DNA from: Anaerolineaceae bacterium
Lineage (GTDB): Bacteria > Chloroflexota > Anaerolineae > Anaerolineales > Anaerolineaceae
NCBI GenBank assembly: GCA_011620555.1
Contig: WOYY01000039.1
Location: forward strand, 26,985-90,984
Length of the DNA: 64,000 nt
Direction: 5' to 3'
The notes beneath the pieces are model-generated. The model was not told where the DNA came from and made no database searches. It saw nothing but the letters and a program-made list of their open reading frames with translations. Positions 7,597 through 14,854 of the stretch are shown piece by piece. Numbering within the stretch: position 1 is the stretch's first letter; each line of letters opens with the position of its first letter. A program made the position numbers and the translations under genes.

Positions 7597-8118
7597 ATGA
7601 CCTCCTCACCTTCTCAACCCTCTCCCTCAACTAACCGGACCAAATTCATCGTTGTCGGCGTGATGCTGCTGGCTGCGGTGGGGTTCATGGTGATCAGCGC
7701 CACCCGGGCAACTGCGCAGTTTTTCCTCACCGTTGGCGAACTTCAGCAGGCGAACCGGGATTACACGGGTGAAAACCTGCGGGTTTCCGGCGCTGTGATC
7801 GGCGGCAGCATCCGCTACGATTCGGACACGCACACCCTGCATTTCACGATCGCCAATATCCCCACTGACGAGGATGAGATTAATGCGCAGGGCGGGCTGG
7901 AAGCCGTTCTGCACCAGGCCGCGACGGACCCGGAAGCGGCGCGCTTGGAAGTGGTTTACAGCGGTGCGCCACCTGATATGCTCAAGGAAGAAGCCCAAGC
8001 CATCCTGACGGGTTCCCTGCAGGCCGATGGCACCTTCCTGGCGGAGGAGATCCTGCTGAAATGCCCGTCGAAATATGAGGAAGTGTTGCCGGAGCAGGTG
8101 GTCACCGCAGAGCCATAG
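7597..8118 (+). CDS. ccmE: Cytochrome c maturation heme chaperone CcmE, cysteine (CXXXY) type
   Basis: This 173-residue protein has one N-terminal membrane helix (about 15-38) and an OB-fold extracytoplasmic domain with TVGEL, RVSGAVIGGSI and VVYSGAPPDMLKEEAQAILTG, all typical of CcmE. In the classic protein a histidine in an HXXXY motif binds heme covalently; here the site reads CPSKY (Cys156 to Tyr160). This CXXXY form is known from archaea and some bacteria with a variant System I. AAAGGA precedes the ATG. No other ccm gene is in the window. Good match by motif order; the cysteine is seen directly. Confidence 0.85.
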   Translation: MTSSPSQPSPSTNRTKFIVVGVMLLAAVGFMVISATRATAQFFLTVGELQQANRDYTGENLRVSGAVIGGSIRYDSDTHTLHFTIANIPTDEDEINAQGGLEAVLHQAATDPEAARLEVVYSGAPPDMLKEEAQAILTGSLQADGTFLAEEILLKCPSKYEEVLPEQVVTAEP

Positions 8119-8145
8119 AATGTTCCTTTAAGGGGTGCTTTGCCA

Positions 8146-8174
8146 TTGACAGGGGGTGGATATTTAGATAAAAT
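8146..8174 (+). promoter_or_regulatory. Sigma-70-type promoter for the gene at 8220
   Basis: TTGACA (8146-8151), a 17-base spacer and TAAAAT (8169-8174) form a near-consensus promoter. The predicted start is about 35-40 bases before the coding region. Confidence 0.75.
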
Positions 8175-8219
8175 ATGCTTATTCAGAGTGTATTTATCTA
8201 ATTCAAGAAAGGCAATTAA

Positions 8220-8633
8220 ATGATTTCAAATCTGGGCTTCTTTTCCTTATTGTTTCAGCAGGACCCGAATTTCGGTTCGGACGGTGTTTCCCTACTGACC
8301 AGTATCTTCAGTTTCATCGTCGCAGTTGTCAGCTTGGTGGCCATGTGGAAGGTCTTTGTCAAGGCGGGCAAGCCTGGTTGGGCGGTTCTGATCCCGATCT
8401 ATAACGTCTATGTCCTGCTTGAGATTGTTGGGCGTCCCTGGTGGTGGCTCTTGCTGATGCTGATCCCCCTTGTCAATTTCGTTATTGCTATCATCCTGAT
8501 GATCGACCTGGCAAAATCCTTTGGTAAAGGGGCTGGGTTTGGTGTGGGGTTATTTTTCCTCAATTTTATTTTTATGCTGATTCTGGCTTTTGGCGACGCG
8601 CAATACGCGGGTCCCTCGGCCGCGGCAATGTAA
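8220..8633 (+). CDS. DUF5684-type small membrane protein
   Basis: This 137-residue protein has four predicted membrane segments (about 20-42, 56-72, 77-95, 105-124). The core KAGKPGWAVLIPIYNVY and the following LLEIVGRPWWW are the hallmark of the DUF5684 family, whose function is unknown; similar proteins are sometimes named as signal-peptidase-like by mistake. It has its own promoter and a terminator just behind it, so it is monocistronic. AAAGG precedes the ATG by about eight bases. Confidence 0.75.
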   Translation: MISNLGFFSLLFQQDPNFGSDGVSLLTSIFSFIVAVVSLVAMWKVFVKAGKPGWAVLIPIYNVYVLLEIVGRPWWWLLLMLIPLVNFVIAIILMIDLAKSFGKGAGFGVGLFFLNFIFMLILAFGDAQYAGPSAAAM

Positions 8634-8648
8634 GTTTTCGGTAGGAAA

Positions 8649-8690
8649 AGGGTCTGTCCCTTACTTTTGGGACAGCCCCTTTTTTTGCCT
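8649..8690 (+). terminator. Rho-independent terminator
   Basis: GGTCTGTCCC pairs with GGGACAGCCC around an eight-base loop, followed by a run of T. It ends the DUF5684 transcript. A second weaker hairpin with T-rich sequence lies at about 8729-8756. Confidence 0.8.
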
Positions 8691-8829
8691 TTATTCTAAA
8701 ATGCCTTATTAGGCATGTTTTAATCAAAAAGGAGCTGCCTTTTTAGACAGCCCCTTTGTGTTTAAAGAGCCAACGTTAACGTTGCTGCGCTCAGGGAACT
8801 TATGCGCAAGACCTGCACAGAGCCGCTGC

Positions 8830-9966
8830 CTACTGCTGCAAAGGGCAGAGGTCAGCGGCTGGCGCTGCTCTCTGCGATCTGAACCCATCTACCAATTCAA
8901 TGTTGCCAGGCTTCATCGGTCTGCCCTCGAGCGGGCCGGCAATCTGCGCCAGCGCGGCCAGGCTGGCTTTCAGGATTGCAAAGCCCGTGTCGGGGTTGAT
9001 ATAGGTCAGCGTGTCCGTCGTGAGGTGATACTGGGGGTTGCGGTCCGTCACGCCGCAGACCCCGCCCGGCTGGAAGGTGAAATTCTCAATCACCATCACG
9101 GCCGGGATGCCGTTCAGCCAGAAGGCGTTGTGGTCCGAATAGCTGTAGGCGCTGGCATCGTCGATCAGGTCGAATTGCAAATCCAGATCGTAAGCCTCAA
9201 TCACGGTTTGCAGACAATGGCCGATTGCCTGAGAGCCGTCCATCCGGCCGGCATGGACTTCAAAGCAGCGGTCGTTGTCCCAATCGAAGCCGAACATATC
9301 GAGGTTGATCACGGCCTGGATCCTCGGCAGCCAATCGGCGTAATCCTCCACGAAATATTCGCTGCCCCGGCGGGATTGTTCCTCCCCGCTGAACCAGATC
9401 AGGTTGATGGTGCGGGAGAAGTGGGCATTGCGCAGCAGGCGGGCGGCTTCCAGCAAGCCGGCCGCGCCGGTGCCGTTATCGTCCGCGCCGGGGGCCAGCC
9501 CCTGCTCCTGGTCGGAGGTGCTGTCCAGATGGGCCACCAGCAGCACCCGCTCATCCATCCGGTCCGGGTCTTCGCCCGGGAAGGTCAGGATCAGGTTCTT
9601 CCAGTTCCGCTCCGGGTGCTTTTCGCTGTAGGGGAAATCGTAGGTATGGATGGTGAAATCCGCCCCTTCGCTGAAGCCCAAACTTTCCAATTCCGCTTGG
9701 AGGTAGTCAAAGGCGCTCGGCTTGAACTGAGGTTCAAAGAGGGTATAACTGCTGCGGGACCTAATCAAAGCTTCGCCCTCAGCGGTTGGGATGGGGGCCG
9801 CGCCGGAGAGTTCGGCGATCCATTGCACCCAGCGCGCCTGGTCGGCCTGGTTCAGCAGGTCCGCCACCAGGGGATCATAGCCGCATTGGAAGTCCGCAGC
9901 TGCGGGGGCCGTCACAGAGGCCAGGATCAGGGCTGCAGCGATCAGCGATTGGAGGATGCGCGGCAT
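8830..9966 (-). CDS. Secreted M28-family zinc aminopeptidase
   Basis: This 378-residue protein starts with a signal peptide (cleavage near AAA-D, residue 24-25). The M28 metal ligands are all visible: His146 in VAHLDS, Asp162 in GADDNG, Glu195/Glu196 in FSGEE, Asp223 in NLDMFG and His279 in YSDHN. It would cleave N-terminal residues from peptides outside the cytoplasm. It lies two bases downstream of a truncated paralogue on the same strand, so the two are co-transcribed. Cysteines near both ends suggest disulphides. Confidence 0.9.
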   Translation of the reverse strand: MPRILQSLIAAALILASVTAPAAADFQCGYDPLVADLLNQADQARWVQWIAELSGAAPIPTAEGEALIRSRSSYTLFEPQFKPSAFDYLQAELESLGFSEGADFTIHTYDFPYSEKHPERNWKNLILTFPGEDPDRMDERVLLVAHLDSTSDQEQGLAPGADDNGTGAAGLLEAARLLRNAHFSRTINLIWFSGEEQSRRGSEYFVEDYADWLPRIQAVINLDMFGFDWDNDRCFEVHAGRMDGSQAIGHCLQTVIEAYDLDLQFDLIDDASAYSYSDHNAFWLNGIPAVMVIENFTFQPGGVCGVTDRNPQYHLTTDTLTYINPDTGFAILKASLAALAQIAGPLEGRPMKPGNIELVDGFRSQRAAPAADLCPLQQ

Positions 9967-9968
9967 GG

Positions 9969-10760
9969 TTAATGGCCCTCGGGTTCGGCGATGGCGGCTG
10001 TGGTGAGGATGGCGGCCTGGGCGATGTCAAAAGCGGTGCTGGGGTTGATCTCGGAGGCGAGGTCGCCCTCGGTGTGATAGTTGGGGTTGCGGTCGATCTC
10101 GCCGCAGCCGGAACTGGCATCCTGGGTCATGAAATTTTCCAACACCAGCGCCGCAGCGGTGAGGCTGTCGAGGTGAGCGGTCAGCAGGATTTCCTGCTGC
10201 GCCAGTTGCGGGTCGGTTCCCGGGATGACGGCGATCAGGTTTTTCCAGGGCGTCTCTGTTTCGTCATCAAAGGGCAGATAGTCTTCAACGAACAGGGTCT
10301 CCTGGCTCAGGTAGCCCCAAAGCAGCAACTGGTCATGCACAAATTCAAAGGCGCGGGCAGCGGGGTCTCCGTTGAAGAGGCTCTCAGTATAGCGGGTTTG
10401 GATGGTGTAGCTTTCCCCGTTGAGTTCCACCGGTTTGGCTCCTGAGAGCAGTTCGATCCAAGGGAGCCACTGCTCCGCACTCAGGTCCGCCCGGAGGGCA
10501 TCAACCGCGGGGGTATAGACGCAGGTATAGGGAGCATTGCTTGGGTCATCTTCGGCAAAGGGGGGAACAGGGTTTTGGGGGTTGGGCGGGAGGGTGCCCG
10601 TCGCGGCGGGCAGCGGTGTCTCAGCGCTTAGGTTCACGGCCGGCGTGGACCGCTTGGAGAGAGCGGGCAGTGCGCCCCTCCAACGGGCCAGGGCCAGCAG
10701 GATCAGGGCTGCGATGACCAGAGCAAAGAGAATTATCAAGGTTTTTCGGCGTCTCGTCAT
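9969..10760 (-). pseudogene. M28 peptidase paralogue lacking its catalytic core
   Basis: The open frame is intact (263 residues from the ATG at 10760; a TTG at 10778 is the alternative) and aligns with the neighbouring peptidase at both ends, but after the first zinc ligand segment LLTAHLDS it jumps straight to AALVLENF, which matches the neighbour's AVMVIENF. About 150 residues containing the bridging Asp, the catalytic Glu and the remaining zinc ligands are absent. An N-terminal membrane anchor (about 8-26) is present. It is either a dead gene kept in frame or a non-catalytic homologue. Confidence 0.75.
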
Positions 10761-10952
10761 TTCAGAGCCTTTTGTCAAGCGAGGGGAAATTCCCTGCTGT
10801 CATTATACCTGCGCGCTTTCTTGGGCGGGTCATACGCGGGTGGGGGTTGCCGGGCAGGGCCGGCTGGGCAGGCGTGAATCGGAAAGGGCAGGTCCGTTTT
10901 AGCCTGCGAAGAGAAGCGCTTGGCTTGAGATCGGGAAGAAAGTTGGGCCTAA

Positions 10953-10994
10953 AGCGGCCAGAACCAGGGGACCATCAGGATCGGGATGGGCCGA
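10953..10994 (+). repeat. Direct repeat, left copy (42 bp)
   Basis: This segment, starting AGCGGCCAGAACCAGG and ending GATGGGCCGA, recurs at 14608-14648 with a single-base deletion as the only difference. The copies are about 3.65 kb apart and flank the AT-richer lipoprotein block. Confidence 0.9.
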
Positions 10995-11073
10995 TCGCCC
11001 AAAATGGGTCACAAGCAGTCGGTGTTGGTGGGATCCTTATTGGAGACAATTTTCAGGGCAATATCTATATGGG

Positions 11074-11105
11074 GCAGCGACCCCGAAGAGGCAGCGAAAC
11101 AACTT
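11074..11105 (+). pseudogene. Possible upstream fragment of a split fetB/ybbM-like gene
   Basis: Allowing one missing G, the plus strand reads GATPKEAAKQL, which corresponds to the conserved LGATPKQA segment of FetB/YbbM (UPF0014) permeases. The next part of that protein begins on the same strand at about 14313. The match is short, so this is tentative. Confidence 0.35.
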
Positions 11106-11121
11106 GATGTCTACCTTTCAT

Positions 11122-11228
11122 AATGTGGATTATCGTAGAGAACGTAGATCTTCGGGATTTTTCCAAAGGTAACGTTGCCGTCATGGCGATCAAAACAATT
11201 GTAATATTACATGTAAAAAATATCGTCA
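11122..11228 (-). pseudogene. Tail fragment duplicated from the gene at 13434
   Basis: On the minus strand this reads DDIFYM, a stop, then YYNCFDRHDGNVTFGKIPK and YVLYDNPH. The same residues, with a few changes and no stop, form the C-terminus of the frame ending at 13434. It lies just past the stop of the lipoprotein gene and has no start of its own. Confidence 0.8.
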
Positions 11229-11248
11229 CTGTAAGTGTGCCGCAAAAT

Positions 11249-12646
11249 TCAATCAGGCAATTTGTTCCAAATCAAGTCTATAGAGCAATTGGTTAGTTGT
11301 GCTCCTTCGCTGGGGGAGAAGAATTTGCTGTTTTCACAATCGGTTACTTTCATCTCCAAACTTTCAGTTCCATCCTCCTGTATAGTCAATTTAAGGGTGC
11401 CGAAAATGGTGATATCAAAATCGACATCTTGATAAACTACGTAAACTAAATACCTTGGTACAAGATTTCCATAGCCATCATAAATTGATGAGGCATATTG
11501 ATTGGGTTGATGTACACTTCCCGTGAGAGTCATTTCAAAAGGTGCTGTGATGAATTTTGAGTTCTGATCCTCCTGGATTGTAAATTGAGAAGATGGAATG
11601 CTTCCAATGATATCCGCATGTCCTTCTGAAACTGTAAGCTTGTCTTCATCTTCGTAGTAGTATAAGGCGATTGCAGAAAAATTTCCCAGGATTTTATTTT
11701 CAGTATCGTCAATCATGACTGACATAACCCATTTCTCAATACTCTGCGGTATAAAACTCCAGCCAGATTCCACCCCCTCGTTAGAGTAATACTGGCCGTT
11801 GGAAGTGTAAGGCAATGCAGGAATAGGTCCCCACAAGGTAATATCCACAAGGTCAGGCAGATTAGTTATGCTATTAAACGTAAAGGATTCTTCCATTTCC
11901 TGTTGATCGGCAGATTGTTGTGGCAGCCGGTCAGAGCGTGGGGAGCCGCCGTTAATGATGGAATCAGTCAACTCGTTACCGATATCCGGCAAGCGGCTTG
12001 CCTCGGCCAACAACCGGGCGTGGGCGCGGTCAAGCTGTGGAAAAAGCTCTGCCCGGATGATACTGGCAGCGCTGCCGCCCAGGGGTCCCAACAACCGATT
12101 CCAGCCCAGGTTGATCCGGCCCTGGACAATGGATCGAGGAGAAATTATGACCGAGTTGATCGTTTCACGGATATTCTCTTCAACCACGGTTTCAACCTTA
12201 TTTCCAACCTGATCCATAACGAAACAAACCGCCCGCCCTAAAGACCGGCCTGCCTGCCGGAAAAAACCTCCCCGCTGCAAGCGACGCTCGAGTTTATCTG
12301 CTTGTTCTCTGAGTTGACCTGATTTTAACCATAGGGCATTTTGTACTTGTGCATCTCGTTCGCCATATTTTTGAGCGTAATACCAGTAATAATCAGCGAG
12401 CAGGCGAAGTTGGTTGGCCTTTTCTTGCTGGGTTTGCGATATTGGTTTTATAAACTTACCGGTCCCGCTGTTAATTCCAGTTATTACAGCGTTCTCACCG
12501 ATCAGATTCATGCGCGCAGTTAACATGAGGAGAAAAGACTCATCCATCCGGTACTGGTTTTTGGGGTATGGATTGGCGCTGCAGGAGGAAACCAGGGCTA
12601 TAACCACCAGCAGAAGAATGGAACGATAAATGGAAGTTTTTTTCAT
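11249..12646 (-). CDS. Large predicted lipoprotein, function unknown
   Basis: This 465-residue protein has a lipoprotein signal ending in LVSSC (Cys22). A helical region rich in Gln, Arg and Glu follows (about 60-130), then LGRAVCFVMDQVGNKVETVV (about 135-155), then a beta-rich C-terminal half with repeated short strands. I recognise no family. The ATG follows GGAGGAG. It overlaps the upstream membrane-protein gene by four bases (ATGA), so the two are translationally coupled and probably act together at the cell surface. Codon use is more AT-rich than in the flanking housekeeping genes. Confidence 0.75.
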   Translation of the reverse strand: MKKTSIYRSILLLVVIALVSSCSANPYPKNQYRMDESFLLMLTARMNLIGENAVITGINSGTGKFIKPISQTQQEKANQLRLLADYYWYYAQKYGERDAQVQNALWLKSGQLREQADKLERRLQRGGFFRQAGRSLGRAVCFVMDQVGNKVETVVEENIRETINSVIISPRSIVQGRINLGWNRLLGPLGGSAASIIRAELFPQLDRAHARLLAEASRLPDIGNELTDSIINGGSPRSDRLPQQSADQQEMEESFTFNSITNLPDLVDITLWGPIPALPYTSNGQYYSNEGVESGWSFIPQSIEKWVMSVMIDDTENKILGNFSAIALYYYEDEDKLTVSEGHADIIGSIPSSQFTIQEDQNSKFITAPFEMTLTGSVHQPNQYASSIYDGYGNLVPRYLVYVVYQDVDFDITIFGTLKLTIQEDGTESLEMKVTDCENSKFFSPSEGAQLTNCSIDLIWNKLPD

Positions 12647-13263
12647 TGCTCCTCCGTTAATGCAATTGCCTCAACATACATCAAGCGGTTGTTCTTCATA
12701 CCAAAAGCCAATTGCTCAGCATATAGAACTTGTCCATCCTGCACGATTTCGGGTTCGAGTGGCAGGATCAAAAATTCCTGGATACCAGTTGACATCTTCA
12801 GCATATCCAGCGACATAAAAGCTGAAAACTGTTCCGGGTGGTATAAAACCGGCAGGGTATTGAATGAAGTTGATTCGATTGTTTCCTGACTGACAAGTTC
12901 CCCATCTATAAATGTCAGAGTGCTGCCTGTACTGTAGTAGTTCCATGTCTCGGAGCGCGTTGCCTGGTCGTATCCTTCATCCGGATTGATCTGGTAAAAA
13001 TAGATCGTGAAGGCTTCCGGGTAACCTCTTTCATCAATACACTGTTGTTGGGCTGGTGATAAATGATAAAAAGGCTCGCTTGATTTTTGCGGAAAGAGGT
13101 TTTTTTCGATCCTGGGCGTTTGCAAGTAGGCATTTCGGATTAAAAATCCACCCAACACAACTACTGCAAAAATGAAAATTAATAAGCCTCCACCTGCTAT
13201 AAACTTGAAATCATGGTTTTTTTTGTGGGTAGCATCAGGCTCATTTCCATTTTTACGATTCAT
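12643..13263 (-). CDS. Single-pass membrane protein, function unknown
   Basis: This 206-residue protein has a charged cytosolic N-terminus, one membrane helix (about 22-44) and an extracytoplasmic domain of about 160 residues with no recognised motif. AGGAGA stands about ten bases before the ATG. It is the first gene of a coupled pair with the lipoprotein. The block it belongs to is AT-richer than its surroundings and flanked by direct repeats, which suggests transfer. Confidence 0.7.
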   Translation of the reverse strand: MNRKNGNEPDATHKKNHDFKFIAGGGLLIFIFAVVVLGGFLIRNAYLQTPRIEKNLFPQKSSEPFYHLSPAQQQCIDERGYPEAFTIYFYQINPDEGYDQATRSETWNYYSTGSTLTFIDGELVSQETIESTSFNTLPVLYHPEQFSAFMSLDMLKMSTGIQEFLILPLEPEIVQDGQVLYAEQLAFGMKNNRLMYVEAIALTEEQ

Positions 13264-13433
13264 GGTTCAGCATCTCCTGGTTGTTGGGTACATCTCGTGG
13301 TCAGATGACAAGAATACAAGCTACTCAGAAAATAAGGTCACCTGTTTTTTTTATCCTGTGATCATTCCCCACACGGGTTCATCAAGTTGACAGAGAGCTT
13401 CTCTAATTTCGCATCACCATATGGTATCCATTC

Positions 13434-14042
13434 TCAATGTGAATTATCGTAGAGGACGTAGATTTTCGGGATTTTTTGAAAAGTAACGATACCGTCATGG
13501 CGATCAAAATAATTGTAATGGTACATGTAAAAAATATCGTCCTTCGCTATTTTGATCGCACTTATTGTTACCAGGTCTCCCTCAAGACCAACGATATTGT
13601 GCCAAACGAGTAGATTGGATCCGGAATTATTGGTAAAAGTGTAATCCGCTCCGCATGAATAATCATCCGGGTTGGCTTTCCCGAACAGCTCTGTTGTAAT
13701 CTCAAGAACTGCAGTGTATTGGTTGCCTGCCGGGACACAAGCCTCCAAAGGACATGGATCATTGCCCGGTGCATCAATGCAGCGCACGCCCATTTCTCAT
13801 GCATATTCCATCGCGCTATTAGGTTCTAGCAAGTCATTTGCTTCAACTTGAGGTGTGACAGCTGCCCTGGTTTGTTCAGCGATCGCTTCATCTACAGCCC
13901 CAATTAAGATCCTTCTACCCTGGCTGTCAACCAATGAAAAGGCACTTTCAAAAAATTTACATCCCAGAAGAAAATCAAATATAAACGAAAATAGAATTAA
14001 GGTGGGTCGATGTTTTTTTGAAGTTTTTTCTGAATTGATCAT
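13434..14042 (-). pseudogene. Predicted lipoprotein gene interrupted by an in-frame TGA
   Basis: A frame with a good ribosome binding site (GGAGGG) starts at 14042 with a lipoprotein-like signal (FLLGC, about Cys28) and stops at TGA 13799-13797 after 81 residues. The same frame continues to 13434 for another 120 codons with cysteine-rich content (RCIDAPGNDPCPLEACV) and a clear C-terminus that is duplicated at 11122. A TGG-to-TGA change would explain it. Selenocysteine recoding is unlikely, since no hairpin is evident and no redox motif surrounds it. Function unknown. Confidence 0.65.
13436..13542 (-). repeat. 107-bp repeat, right copy
   Basis: This 3' end of the interrupted lipoprotein gene is repeated in the same orientation at 11122-11228 with roughly ten to fifteen substitutions and no gap. 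The stretches CCGTCATGGCGATCAAAA and ACATGTAAAAAATATCGTC are identical in both. Confidence 0.9.
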
Positions 14043-14312
14043 TGCAACCCTCCATAAAAATTTTGCTTCTATGGGGAATTAAAAATATATCCTTCTGCCT
14101 TTATTTTTCGAGACTATCCGAATTTCAATGTCAAAAAACTTCTTTAAAGTCCACCCGATATTGAATTTGACATTATTTTGTATATTGTAACATTTTTCAC
14201 ACACAAATACATCGAAAAATATCTCCAAACATCATTACAGGGAATATAATCAAAAATATTAGTATCTTTACATATTAACTTTTTTATAATAGCAAGCAAG
14301 GAGGTATCTTGC
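14043..14312. other. AT-rich intergenic region
   Basis: This is strongly AT-rich DNA without a credible gene. It holds upstream signals for the interrupted lipoprotein gene and the right junction of the presumed insertion near 14300-14316. I see no transposase, no terminal inverted repeat and no tRNA. Confidence 0.5.
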
Positions 14313-14570
14313 AAATTAAGACCGGTCAATACAGCACTGACGCCGTGGATCAATGGGATGCAATCCCTTGGGATCGTAGGGGTCCCGAGCGCCATGGCTG
14401 GGAAGGTGCTCTCAGGTGCGAACCCCGCTTATGCCGGGTTCTACCAGTTTGTTGTTTCGGGTCTCATCTTCGCGACAGCATCAATCACCGTATTGGTGAC
14501 GGTTTTGATGGACCGTAAACAAGTCTTCTCGAAGGCAGACCAGCTTCTTATTCGCGCTGAAGAGCGGTGA
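14313..14570 (+). pseudogene. C-terminal fragment of a FetB/YbbM-family (UPF0014) permease
   Basis: The frame reads LRPVNTALTPWINGM, then QSLGIVGVPSAMAGKVLSG, then NPAYAGFYQFVVSGL and ends RKQVFSKADQLL. This follows E. coli YbbM/FetB from its IRAALIPTVDSAK segment to the end, including the PGMMSG-like loop (here PSAMAG). About 160-170 N-terminal residues are missing. FetB is the membrane part of an iron-related ABC exporter. The first in-frame ATG (14358) lies inside a conserved helix, so this is not a complete gene. Confidence 0.75.
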
Positions 14571-14607
14571 GAAATAACAATATCTGAATTTGGGAAAATT
14601 GGATTAG

Positions 14608-14648
14608 AGCGGCCGAACCAGGGGACCATCAGGATCGGGATGGGCCGA
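14608..14648 (+). repeat. Direct repeat, right copy (41 bp)
   Basis: This copy differs from 10953-10994 by one missing base only. It lies just past the fetB-like fragment. Sequence beyond the two copies is unrelated on both sides. Confidence 0.9.
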
Positions 14649-14815
14649 AGATCAGCAGGATGATCTGAAGCGTCATGTCCATGTCATTTGGTTGATGGGT
14701 AAGGGCTTTCAATTATAAATGTAAATAAGCTGGCGACATGACGACGAACTGGAACCTTTGCGTGGGACGAACCGTCCTTATCAGGTATGGTTGTGGATCT
14801 GAAAATGTCCACCTT

Positions 14816-14843
14816 TTGCCTTTTAAAGGGCCTGGAGTATAAT
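14816..14843 (+). promoter_or_regulatory. Promoter directly before the VanW gene
   Basis: TTGCCT (14816-14821), a 16-base spacer and a perfect TATAAT (14838-14843). The first ATG lies only 11 bases after the -10 box, so the message would have almost no leader if that ATG is used. Confidence 0.65.
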
Positions 14844-14854
14844 CTGGGTCAAGG

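Larger units (their letters stand above)
10761..11121. other. Non-coding, decayed region
   Basis: No credible gene is seen. It contains the left copy of a 42-bp direct repeat and a short stretch that may be part of a broken fetB/ybbM-like gene, described separately. An open frame at 10772-11107 on the plus strand has no ribosome binding site and no recognisable product. Confidence 0.5.

Noticed and set aside
13797..13799. TGA as a selenocysteine codon
   Set aside because: No plausible hairpin follows, no redox motif surrounds it, and no selenoprotein genes are visible; a nonsense mutation is simpler.
10950..14650. Insertion sequence or transposon
   Set aside because: No transposase, integrase or terminal inverted repeat was found; only direct repeats and gene fragments.
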